Below are positions 45,439 through 57,400 of a stretch of 64,000 bases of DNA, one piece after another (the stretch's first letter is position 1; each line of letters starts with the position of its first letter). Origin of the DNA: Takakia lepidozioides (taxonomy: Eukaryota; Streptophyta; Takakiopsida; Takakiales; Takakiaceae); assembly GCA_030704615.1 (NCBI GenBank), contig CM060732.1, positions 13,330,001 to 13,394,000 on the forward strand. The letters are read 5' to 3'. The position numbers and the translations under genes were made by a program. The notes below the pieces were generated by a model. It did no database searches. It was given only the letters and a program-made list of their open reading frames with translations, and was not told the DNA's origin.

Positions 45439-48400
45439 ATGAGCTTACCTAGCCTTGCAATGCCTTCACAGCGTGTAAAAGTGTACCGATTGAACGATGA
45501 AGGAAAATGGGATGACAAGGGCACTGGTCAGGTCTCTGTTGAATATCTAGAGGTATGTTTGAGACCGCTTTTCTGCTTTCCAGCATTGGCTTTTCGCAGG
45601 AGATTAGAGGTTGAGACACATACGTTGCATTACCATGCTGGCAATCTTCCTCTTTGCTATCCCCAAGACTGTATCATGCCAGATGTTATGGCAGTGCAAC
45701 GAGATGGACGGAAGAGAGATGATTTAAGACAGTCCCAGTAGGCTACAGTGGTAGATGGAGCACCTGTTTAAGTTTCACATGATATTTGCATCTAACTTTA
45801 AATCTTAAAGCTTTATAAGCTTTGAGTCAGGTACAAGGTTGATTCTGGCAATCGATTCACTTGATTGTTGGAGATGGACTTGAGTTTTTAGTGGTTCAAT
45901 CATATGGAATATCTCCTACCCATTATCACGATACTGTTTGCACTCAAGTTGCTCTCAATGTCAGGTGCTAGCATGTCTAAGGGACTGATATGGGAAAGGA
46001 AAGAAAGAACAAGGAGGTGAGAGAGAGAGAGAAATATCATCGTCTTACTATGGTCCTGTGGGTTACTGCAGCGCTCAGAGGCAGTAGGTTTAGTGATTAT
46101 TGATGAGGAAGACAATCAGACGCTTCTAGTCCACAGGATCTCGGCCGATGACATCTACCGCAGGCAAGAAGGTGGGAACTTTGTGCCTTACTGGGAAGGA
46201 ATATTTTCCTTCTCTTCTACTCATCTTAGGTGATAGTCCTGATGCATATGCTAATTGCCACCCATTCAATTGGTAACTTGGTTTGCTCTTAATTCTGGAG
46301 GTGGGGGTGACTTATGGGAGGGAGGGGCAGGGGGATCATAGTTGATGGGGATCCTCTCTTTCTCTGACTAGGTCATAGACATGAAGGATATGTGCATGAT
46401 ATATTTTACCGTGGTGAACTTCACCTTGTATTAGGTAGCCGATGCGAGGAGCCCGGGTACCTGTCGTAATTTGGGGGCCTGAATAGTCGAGCCCCGGGAG
46501 CTTGGGAGACAATTGAGGCCCCCAATTATGACTGGGTAACCCAACAACTCGCACCAGCTACCATACATAATAGGTTTTCATGATGAGTCGAGCTGTCAAA
46601 TGCCTTCCATCTATGCCGTTCATCGCCGCGATGCTCTCTGCGTCGTCAGATCAAATCTGCCATACCGGCGTGACCACGTCAAGTGCAGGATAGTAGATAA
46701 AAATTGAAGGGCGATGAATATTGATTGTAACCAGCGTCTTCAGAGCCAATCACAGAAGGACTGGTTGGCGAGAGTCATCGTCAAACTGGTTATGTATGGG
46801 TAGTGCTCATGTGCAAATTATGTGTCCACTGTTCATCACTGTGGTAGCACTGATGGCTTTCGTCTTTCAGATACTATCATCTCATGGACAGATCCAGAAG
46901 TTGCAACAGACCTGGCCCTCAGTTTTCAGGAGACAATGGGTTGTTCATTTATCTGGTATGATTGTTGGCCTCTTACTCTCTTTTTGCTTTGTTTAGCATG
47001 CATATGGTGCGAAGCCAATGGGAAGTCGGACACAGCCTCATGTGACAACAGGAAAGAGAAACATTTTATAGTGATGAGATGCTCTGGAAGGCATACTTTC
47101 AGCAGGAACCTTACTCTCTGGGAAGCTGTTCTGGGAATTAGACCCAATCAGATATGAAACCCTGCAGAAATATGCCATCAGGCTGTTGCATAGGTCTAGG
47201 ACACCCAGTGACAGTGACAAGGAAATTGAGTTTTAAGTTTGGCATTGTGTGGTTGCACTGCAAGCTACGCTGTGGTAGAAGGGCAGGTATATAGCATCAT
47301 GGTTGTTCTCAATAGTCTTTGCTTGGCGTAACCTTGTGGGGAAACACATAGCGCGTGGTTTCAATGAAGCACGACCCAGTTATGGGATGTGTTTTTGAGG
47401 GGGTGGCGGGGGTTTTTATACAATAAGTGGCAATTGTCACAGGGCTTTTAGGGCAATGCATGGAAACAGATACTTTACGGCAATGTAAGATTGTTATGTC
47501 TCCTTAAAGCCCACACTTGGAGGTTTTTGAAGGAAGGAGTTACTTTTGGGTTCAGTAGTTTGTTGAATGTCATGTTGAAAGTGACGGGTTATACTTGGGT
47601 TGTCCCTAGGGGAAAGCTTATTATTTGAGCTGGAGTTGTGCAGGGACCAGATCTGCAGTGTGCAACGGTCGATACATTTCCCTTCAGTTGGAGGTAAGAT
47701 TTTTAGTTCCTCTCACTCAGGTCTATTACAACACCTACCTAGTCCTCTGCAACAGATTACTCGTTGACCTCTTCTACTGGCATTTGGAAGGTTCAGGGTG
47801 GGCTCAGACAGCCTGTGGATAGAGACTAGAATGTTGCAACCAAACTTTTTACATGAAGTGCTCAAACAACTAAACAGCGTCTGAGCAAGTGAACCTCGCA
47901 ACCTAGAGGCTTCTCTTGCTGCTTGCCAAGGACTACCTGGACTGTAGATGCTGTGTACGCCATGCTCTCTCTCCGAACTCTAAGCTGCTTGCTCTGTTTA
48001 CACTCCGCATTTAGATGCAGCATCGCATTCCTGAGTACTCCCTGAGGTCTCTCTTCCTTGCTCTAAGAATATCCAGGGTAGCTGACCGCTTGTGCCCTGC
48101 TTGCGCTAGGATGAAAGATAGGAGATTAAGAATGAAGAATGTTTGTTCCTTCACTCTAGTCAACCCTAAACTATGAGATACAGGGTCACTAGTATCCTAT
48201 ATTCCCTCACAGCCAATCCCTCTTTCATAGGACCAGAAATGCTTGGCAGCATATCTAAACAAGGCTCTCCACCTGAGAGGATTTCTTGATACTGAGTAGT
48301 ATTTTTAAGGGTGCTTCAAGAGGGCCCCACTTTCTTTCATGTGTCCTGCTTTCTTTAGTCCCATAAGCTCATTGAGCTTCCCGTAGGATGTCATGAAGTT

Positions 48401-51400
48401 TCTTTCTTTCTGTTCTGTTCTGTTCTGTCTGTGGCTTCACATTTAGTCCAGTGGCCACTAAGCTTTGGCTCTCACTTGTTGGTCTGTCTATGCTATTTTA
48501 TTGTTTACTTCTGAATTTTGTAAGGTGTCAAGCTTAGTAGGCAATTTTTAAGAAGAATGGTGCACTTATAATGTTCAGTGCCTGCAAGTCAACTGGTAGA
48601 GAGACTTGTCCAAATATTGATGATTGTGCATCTAAAAATCAACTTGGTGAGTCAGTTACGAGTTGTTTGCGAAAATGAACTGTCAAATGCTGTAAATCCG
48701 CAGTGATACCCATATTCTAGGAATCCATTCTGGTCAGGCTTTCAGACTAAATGGCCTAAGTGAGCAGGTCTTGAGGGTGGTGCCCGTCCAGTGGGTGATG
48801 ACATGGAGCACTCTGGGACATCTCCAGATGGTAAGCCTTTCGTTTTCTGGGAGCTGCCTTTTGTAATTTTCTGCGTGGCTTTCATTGTTGATTTAGCTAT
48901 CTTCAATCACTACGGAATTGTGGCAAAAAGGATAGATCTTGACTTCAAGATATAAAAGCTAATGACAACCCCAAAGTTGTTCAGTAACCATCAGACACTA
49001 ATACCAGGTTGATACCTTGGCCAATGAGAGGAGAGCAGCTGAGTAGGGGATCCATCTCAGGATGTAATATTTTGGAACCCATGTTAGTAGGTCAGAGTGT
49101 GGTCCAGGACACCAATAGAAGTTCCATCCATGATTTGGATGCTTGTTTTCACAGGTGATGCATTTCATGAAGGTGGGGGTGCTGAAGTGCTTGAGCTCCC
49201 ACCAGTGGAGATTGCTACCCTCCCTCAGATTGTTAAGGTTGGCACCAAACTCCAAGCTTTCATGGCCAATTGGATTGTGTCTGTGGTGAGTGTTAGTTGT
49301 CAGTAGTACAATGCTCTAGGTCTTAAGTAGCTGAAGTAAGCTTGTGTGACCATGGTTGTTCCTTGTGGTTTCTACAAAATAAATCTTCAGCCATTGATAT
49401 ATTCGCCAAAGCCAGAGCTACTTGGACCAGGTCATACTGCCCCAATTGTTGACTGTAACAGTCTTGTCAAGGAAAGCTTGAGCACTCTCTTTATGGTGTC
49501 TGGGAGCATTAGTCATTTTGTGGGTTTTGGTTAACTGCAACTTCCTCTAGTATGAATGCTGTGTGAGCTTGCCTACCCTGCGAGAATCCCAGGGTGTGAA
49601 AGGTGCGGTGCCTGCGATTGTCGGTCTGCAATATGGACCTCTTCACCTCGCAGCAACTGAGGCTCTCAGTAGAAGGGGTTTACAGTATACCACACATCAA
49701 GCAGGTGCTACCTGTTGTTTAAAAATCCCTTGAGCCTGAACTTAAGCAAACTGGCACACGATTTTACTTGCTGATGTTCAGGGCTTTTCCTTGGCTGGGT
49801 TTGCATCGCCCTGTTCCTAGTGGTGGTCAAAGAACTATTCGTACTCAGGTTAACTGTCTATGGGTGATAATAATTGTACCCCTTCACCGGTTCAGTCAGG
49901 GGGTCTCTATGGAGCTTTCCTTAGAAGTGCTCGCTGGCTGGGCAGCAGATCTAAACCTTATTGTTAACTGCTAAAATCTTGTAGCAGTGGCAAAGACCAA
50001 CACTCCAATGTGTCCATCTCCAATGATGCCATGTAGTGTAAGGTTGTTTGTAGAGCATGGTATCTTCTGTCTCAATTTGGTGCTTTGTTTGCCATAGCCT
50101 TGTGGCCATAGACGTGGCGCCCGGTTTGGTTTGTGTGTGTGTGTTTGTGTGTGTGTGTGAGAGAGAGAGAGAGAGCAATAGAGTGTACAAAGTAATTCAA
50201 CACTTAATTCCTGTTTCATCTTACTGACTGTTTGTCACATGTTGCAGACTATTGCAGAAGTGATGCCCTTCAATCGAGACAGGGTTGCTTCCCTGGTTGT
50301 CCGTGAAGTAAGTATCTGCATAATGTAGGCCCTTTCTGATACATGTTTATTGAAAGTTCGTCCATGTTATTGACTCAATTTTATATTTCCTTGACGAAAT
50401 CCATGAAGAAGCCACAAACTCAATCTGGCAGGGGAAGTAGTGTTTGATTGTGTCAATGCTGATGGATCTCTAGTTCTTTCATTGCTATCAAACTGGCAAA
50501 TGTCATAGTTCGCAGAGTTACTGGGGAAAGCATTAATCTAACTACTGCATCACTAATGTATTTAAGCAACATCGGTTCTTCAAACTGGAGTGGGATTGAA
50601 TCAGGTGGCAATCTATTATTATTCTCAAAACGATTGTGCCATGTTCTGGTTGTCACTATGCACTGTTTCTCTGTTGTTGTTTGTGTAGCAAAGTACTGCC
50701 TGAATGAGGGAAGCCCCAGATGTCTTCTGGTCACCAAATCTGACTAATTTGGTATCTGGCCTTTCCCAGCAAAATTACATCCGGAAGCTGGTGGAGCTAT
50801 TTTGCACTTGTGAAGACCTGGAGAACATAGACAGTCTACACATGATGTTCAAAATAGTTAAGGGGATCAGTAAGTCTGCCACTTACATTACACCATTTAC
50901 ACTCATTGTCACATGCATATGAAAGTTTAAGTGTGTAGATGATTAAACTTGAAGAAAATCTGGAGTGATAAATTATTTTCTCCCTCTCTGGTGGTATTGT
51001 AGTACTTCAAACAGATGGCTGGTGTGCACAAGATTTTTTCAGACCAGAATGGTAGTGCAGTGCACAGCAGACTTCTGTTTCTTGTCCTTGATTGGGTGTT
51101 GTGTCCTAAGTGTCAATTGGCTTGCTCGAGATGTCATAAACCCTCCCATTCATGTACCAGCTACTTTTTTGGAAGGGTCTGTCTGTAGTGGTATATTTTC
51201 ATGACGGGAAGGCAGCTGGCCTAGCCAATATACTCAGCTATTGTGTGACCAATGTGTTGCTATGATTTCTATGTCTTACTGGAGGAAGCCTTTTCTTAGC
51301 TCTTTCTGGTATACCAGCCAGTGGGAAGATGTTCAATGAGGATGGATGCCCATTCTGGTGAATGTTCTTTTGTATCCTACTTGGTGTTTTTCTGTGTCTT

Positions 51401-54400
51401 AGCTCGGGGGCACCTGCTGGCGATGGTAGTACTTTTGTGCTTAATTTCTTGGCTTTAGCTTGGAATGCTCAACTGACACTCATCATTTGCCGCTTTTTGG
51501 CAGTCTCGCTGAATGACGGCCATATTTTTGACATCATATTCAGTGACACGTATATCATGGACATTGTCGGAGCTCTGGAATGTATGCTCAAGATTTGTCT
51601 TTCCTATCCATGTGCCCTGTTTTTACACTGTTGTCTTGAAAATCTATATACCGAACCTCATTGCAGCTTGTTTTGTGCAAACAAAGTCTGCTTAGTTGGT
51701 AGGGAGTCCTTTGTGAACTGATGCAGCTGTATTGGAGATACTTGGATGCATATTGCATTGTTGGCTTTCCTTGTGCCATGTGGGATTTACAAGTTTTGGT
51801 TTACCTTTTCAGATGACCCAGACTTGTCTTGTCGCCAAGATCACAGGACATATTTGAGAGAGCAAGTTGTTTTCAAAGAGGTATTTGTTTTTTATTTGTC
51901 CCTTCTCACGCACATTTGCTGCAACTGGTATGTATGCCACAGCAATTGATGATGTAATTTTGGAGAAATAATGACGAAAAGAATTGGTGTCGTACTATTT
52001 CTACTCTGTCAGTAGTGTTGGGTATCAGCACCTGTATTCTTTCATGCTTTCGCAACCTGTAAGAAGTGCTCTTATTTGCATCTGCAGGCTGTTCCGATCC
52101 ATGACCCAGCAATTCTGTCAAAGATCCATCAAACATATCGCATTGGATATATCAAGGTACTTTTCTTACTTTTGGCAACACTGAGATTCAGTTGGTTGTA
52201 GCATTTCCCACAACAGTGGCTAAAACTCTGTCTGGCTGGCTGGCTGTGCCTAGTCTTTGGTTTTGGTCCTTGATATGAAATTAGGAGATTTTCATTTGGA
52301 ATCAGTGAAACTTCTAGGTCTCAATCTTGCAGTTGGTTGTAGCATTTCCCACAACAGTGGCTAAAACTCTGTCTGGCTGGCTGGCTGTGCCTAGTCTTTG
52401 GTTTTGGTCCTTGATATGAAATTAGGAGATTTCCATTTGGAATCAGTTTTGAGAAACTTCTAGGTTTCAATCTTGGATACCTGTGCGCTGGCACAAGGAG
52501 TAAGCTTTCCATTGTATTTAGGATTGACGACTGTGTCTGGCAGGATGTAATATTACCAAGAGTGCTGGATGACCAGACATTTGCTACTATCAACTCCATC
52601 ATGCTCTTCAACAATGTGGCAGTGAGTATCTCTTTGAAGTAAACCTGACATCCTTGCATTGAGTCAGGTTGGGGAGACCTGTTCTTGTGCTTCTCTGCTT
52701 AACAGTGTGCTGAGCTGATAGATTAAGAAGGATAACCTCAGCTCTGATAAGTGCCTTGACTGCTGGGTGCTGTAGTGATATGTCGATTCCCTTGGCAGCG
52801 TTAGTAGCATCAGTGTCATTGTTGTGGCTCATTTGCAATATGCTTTACTGTGACTGGCAAGTGTTTGATGAAGGACGCCATCAAATGGTTTCCAGAAAAT
52901 GAAACTCAGCTCTAGGAGTGAGGGTATTCCCCATCTCTCAAGCAGTGGCGAAGTGGTTTCTTTTGTTGTTATTGAGATTTTGGTGTTTGGTGTGGCTCTG
53001 TTTATAAGTTTTATCATATTCTTCATTTGGTAGGTGGTGTCCGCTCTTCAAAACAACAGTTCATTTTTGTCAGAGTTGTTCTTCAAGCTTCGGTCACCTG
53101 ATACACCTGAGCAAAGCCGACGAGAACTGGTAAGCCTCAAATTTCTTGCTGGCTTCCTCACATTTTAAAAGTGTGCAGTCCTGAGTAAAGTAACTAGTAA
53201 GTACAGTACCTAGTAACTACTTAGTAAAGAGTGTTATCCTGTTCAAGTGAGTGTTGACCTTTAAACTGATCAATATATAACCAGCAAAAATGTGGCCTGC
53301 TTTGTGAATTGGTTAGTTTGATGAAACAATTCAAGTAAATCAATGTTTGTTGCTGGTGGTTGATTGCATAACAGGTGTTCTTCATCCAGGAGTTTTGCAA
53401 TTTGAGTAAACATCTACAGCCTGCCCTTCGGAGTCAGCTCTTTGGGTATGTTTTTTGTGGCGTTTTTATGTGTACCAGATAGTAGTTCAGTTGGTTAAAG
53501 TACTCCATTTCATGTTAGGTTCATGTGTGTTATTCATTTTGTTACTTGCATAGATGATGTTATTCACTTTGTTTTATTTTCTCAATATTCGACATTCAAC
53601 TTGACTCTGGTTCTCAACTTCAGTTGTTCCTCAAGCAAGCATCTACACATTGCTGTTAGTATTACCTCTTTGCTGATGGATACCAGTCCTGTTGGTTTGG
53701 CAGCGGTTTGGTTAAAGAGGGTTTATTTGACATTGTCACAAGCATTCTTAAAAACTCCGATGAAAGTGTTCGGCTCAGCGGGTATTGCCTTTTTTGTTCA
53801 CTTGTTTTCTTTGGTTCTGAATGTTTTTGGTGGGAAACCTACTTAAATAATTTGGTGTTATGATTTGTGCTGTGGACTGGGGAAATTTGCACTCAATCAG
53901 CCAGTTGAACTTGGTTGAGGATGAAATTGCACACACGAATTAAAATGGTGGTTGAAGTTAGCTCTTCAACAGCCAATGACGGACATAAAATTCTTATCAG
54001 TGACAGACTGTTTCTTTTGCCTGGACTTAAATAGTACATGCCTAGCTGTCTTTACCTGCTTGTGTAACACTCCCCCAAGTAGTGGGTTGTGCCAGTGTTG
54101 AATTTGTGAGAGTGGAGAGCATGAAAGGTAAGTTTTAACGAGGGTATAGCAACTCATTATGGCAAGAAGCTTACCCTGATGTTATCTAGTCGTCAGGATA
54201 TGTGCAGATTGTTTCTCATATGAAGGTGGTGGGTTGAGCGGTTGGCAGATGTGACATTTTGATAGTGGTGTTGAACCATGACCCAGTCCTGCTGCGTACT
54301 TTCTTGGTCCACCAGCCACAGCATGCTCTCTTCAGTGAACTGGTACAGGCAGTGATGTGTATAAGTTGAATGTATATGTTCTAGGCAGGAATATGAACAC

Positions 54401-57400
54401 TCCAGTGGCGTAGGGAATGGGGAAAGGGGCAGAGTGAAGGTTGTTGACAGCAGTAATATGATGAAGGAACCCAAGGAAGAGGATGATTGTGGAGTGTTAT
54501 TGGGAAGCAGGGGGCAGTTACAGGGCAGCTTTGGTGGGTTCAGGGGGTGGGATATGGCAATTAGATTCCTGGCGTAGGATTATAGTGTAATGAAGTGCTG
54601 GAAACATGCAGGTGGGAGGGATGTTGACGCATAGTGAAGGTGGATTGCAAGCACAGTTACTGGAGATAATGCGCGTGCTGTTGGACTCGGACACCATGGA
54701 TGCGGTATTCTTTTGTTGTTTGATTCCAAACCTTGATTGCAGAGTTACTTGTACATTTCATTGATTTAATAAGACATCAGCTCATCACAACCTGATCATG
54801 TTAAGGCCAAAAGGAAAGGTAATACTCGTGAAACACTTTGGCCAGCAGTCACAAACCAACTACAAAGTGAGCAAAACCTGTAAATTCATTATAGTCTTCT
54901 GGAATGGTAAAATCTGAGACAAGCAATTATCCTCTCAGGAAATACTAAAGCAATAAACTTTTGCCACGAAGCTTTCCTTCTTTCAGATCGTGCTGACCGC
55001 TTTTTAAAGAGCTTGGGTGGTAAAGAGTGAAAGACGAGAGAGAATGAGTCAGTAACTGCGAGGAGGTGGAAGGCACCCAGACTAGTAAATAGGCTCTGTT
55101 GAAGGCTCTGGTAGGTGATGCATCAGTGATTGGATGCCCACTAATCATGATTCTTGGTTTATGGCTGTACAGCCCCAGATCGACAAAAGCACATTTCTGG
55201 ATGTGTTTTATGAAAAGTACATGGACCAGATGATTGAAGTGCTCACTGCCGGATGCCCTCCGAAATCAGGCTGCACAGAAGCACCCAAAGAGTCTTCAGT
55301 TTGTCTTGGAAAAGGTGCCCTGAGACCAAGTACTCGGATCTCACCTGAAATTCTTGGGAACATCTGCGAGCTGTTGTGTTTCTGTGTGCAGCATCATCGC
55401 TTTAGAATAAAGTAAGTCACATCTGACTAAACGTTTCTTGGCTGTGTGGCTGAAACTTTGACTGTGAATGAGTGATTGACAATGATAAGAACGTTTCAGG
55501 TTTATCGATTTGCAGTGTGTCAAATTGCTATGCAGCTCTAAGATTGATCCTCTACCAGTTCAGGGGCTACTGGAAATCCTAGTACCTGCCAGTGAAGCCT
55601 AGACCATCAAAATGTTGACATGCACTGGTACTCTCCAATTCCGTACCTGCTGGTTGTCATCATGGTGTCAACCTTGAGACTGACACTCCATGGTATAGTT
55701 GGAATCAGGGGTTTTAGCATATATCTCACTCTTGTGTCAATGGCGATTAAGAGTTGGCCACGAATTTGTGGTCAACTATCACCTCAGAAGCTTCATGATT
55801 GGGGTAGAAACTATCTTGGCAGGAAGTGTTGTCCTGGTTGTTAGTCATTTTGTCCACAAATTTGTGGGTAGCTTCTCACTCAGGTGTAACTATTCACCAG
55901 ACCTGCCAGCCTCTGACCCAGCACGTCTTCACATTGTACTGGAAATCGATTTAGATTCCTTTGACAACCATATACATCTGATACAGGACTAGGTGCTTAC
56001 CAAATTATAGGGGATTTAATTGTGCATAAGACATGATCACCCTTCCATTGCCAAAAGGATAATGGCTTAGTGGGACAGATAAGCTTGCAAGCAAAGGAAC
56101 CTGCATGCAAGATCCAGAGCTTGACTTTGTCAGTACGCTCTTTTGTCCTGCTTCATGTTCTATATTGTTCGAATATCTGTGAAGTTGTTTTCAAAGGATT
56201 ACACCTGGATCTCAAACAAAATTTGTATGGTGACTGACACTCGAGCTTCTGGTCACGTCTGACTTGCATGGGGACAGCTGTTTTCACTCTTTTCTGTACT
56301 TCCACCCACAGAGAGTTGATGTTCTATTCTGCTTTGTTGACCCTACATGTACAGGTATTATGTCATGCGCAACAATGTGGCAGAGAAGATTATGCGGTTG
56401 ACACGGAGGAGGGAGAAGTATTTGGTGGTGGCAGCTGTCCGATTCTTACGCACATGCATTGCCCTGAAGGTTGGTTTCTTTCAACAGGTTCATTTGCTAT
56501 GAGGTTTGCCTATTTGACGGACATTAACATGAATAGTTATTCACCCAGAGTAAATGAAAACATCAAGTGCCTCTTTGGACTTTCAAGCACTTAAGTTGCT
56601 TCAGAGCTTCTTTAACATGCATCCGTCGATTCATGTTCTTGTTCGTCGGGGTTGCAGGATGAATTCTACTTCCGCCATTTAGTGAAGCACAATTTGTTTG
56701 AGCCAGTAATTCAGGCGTTCTTGGCAAACGGGAATCGCTATAATCTTCTGAACTCAGCTGTTTTGGAGCTTATTGATTTCATCCGCAAAGTAAATTGCTC
56801 CTTCTACCGCTCTCTTATTTTCACTCCCTTTTATACATACTGAATGTTTTACTTGCTTATGTTGTCAGGGTACAGTACAATTTACTGCTGACATTCACCA
56901 ACTTCTTATGACCAACTGGATGTAACTTCAGCTAGCTTTATGCTATCTAAGTAGATTTATCAATGGGGACCACATCTCAGTGCCTTCTTGGTGCTTGAAG
57001 TCAGTTTTTACTGGGTTGTTGTTAGCTCCCCTCTGCATGAGAAGGTGTTTAGAGCTGGAAACCAGCAACCACTGGTCACCAAGCTTTGGTAGGAGAGTCA
57101 TGCTTTGGTGTTTAGCATTAATACTCTCCAGTTATTCGTCTCGTCTGTGTCCAGCTGCTACACTGCCTGCCTGGAATTTCTAAAAACTCCACATCTATTT
57201 GAGGTTTAGACTGGATCCCATGTCCTGTCTGGTTTAACTTGGTGGTGAGTACCTTGGAGGACCTGACTCGTGGTTTTTCAGCAACCTGTGGGAGGTCCTT
57301 TGGGTATCTTAAAAGTTATTGATCATGTTGTAGAGGCGAGAGAATTTGGAAAACATGGAATCTTCTTGCTAACTGTGGTCATTGCATTACAACAGGAGGG

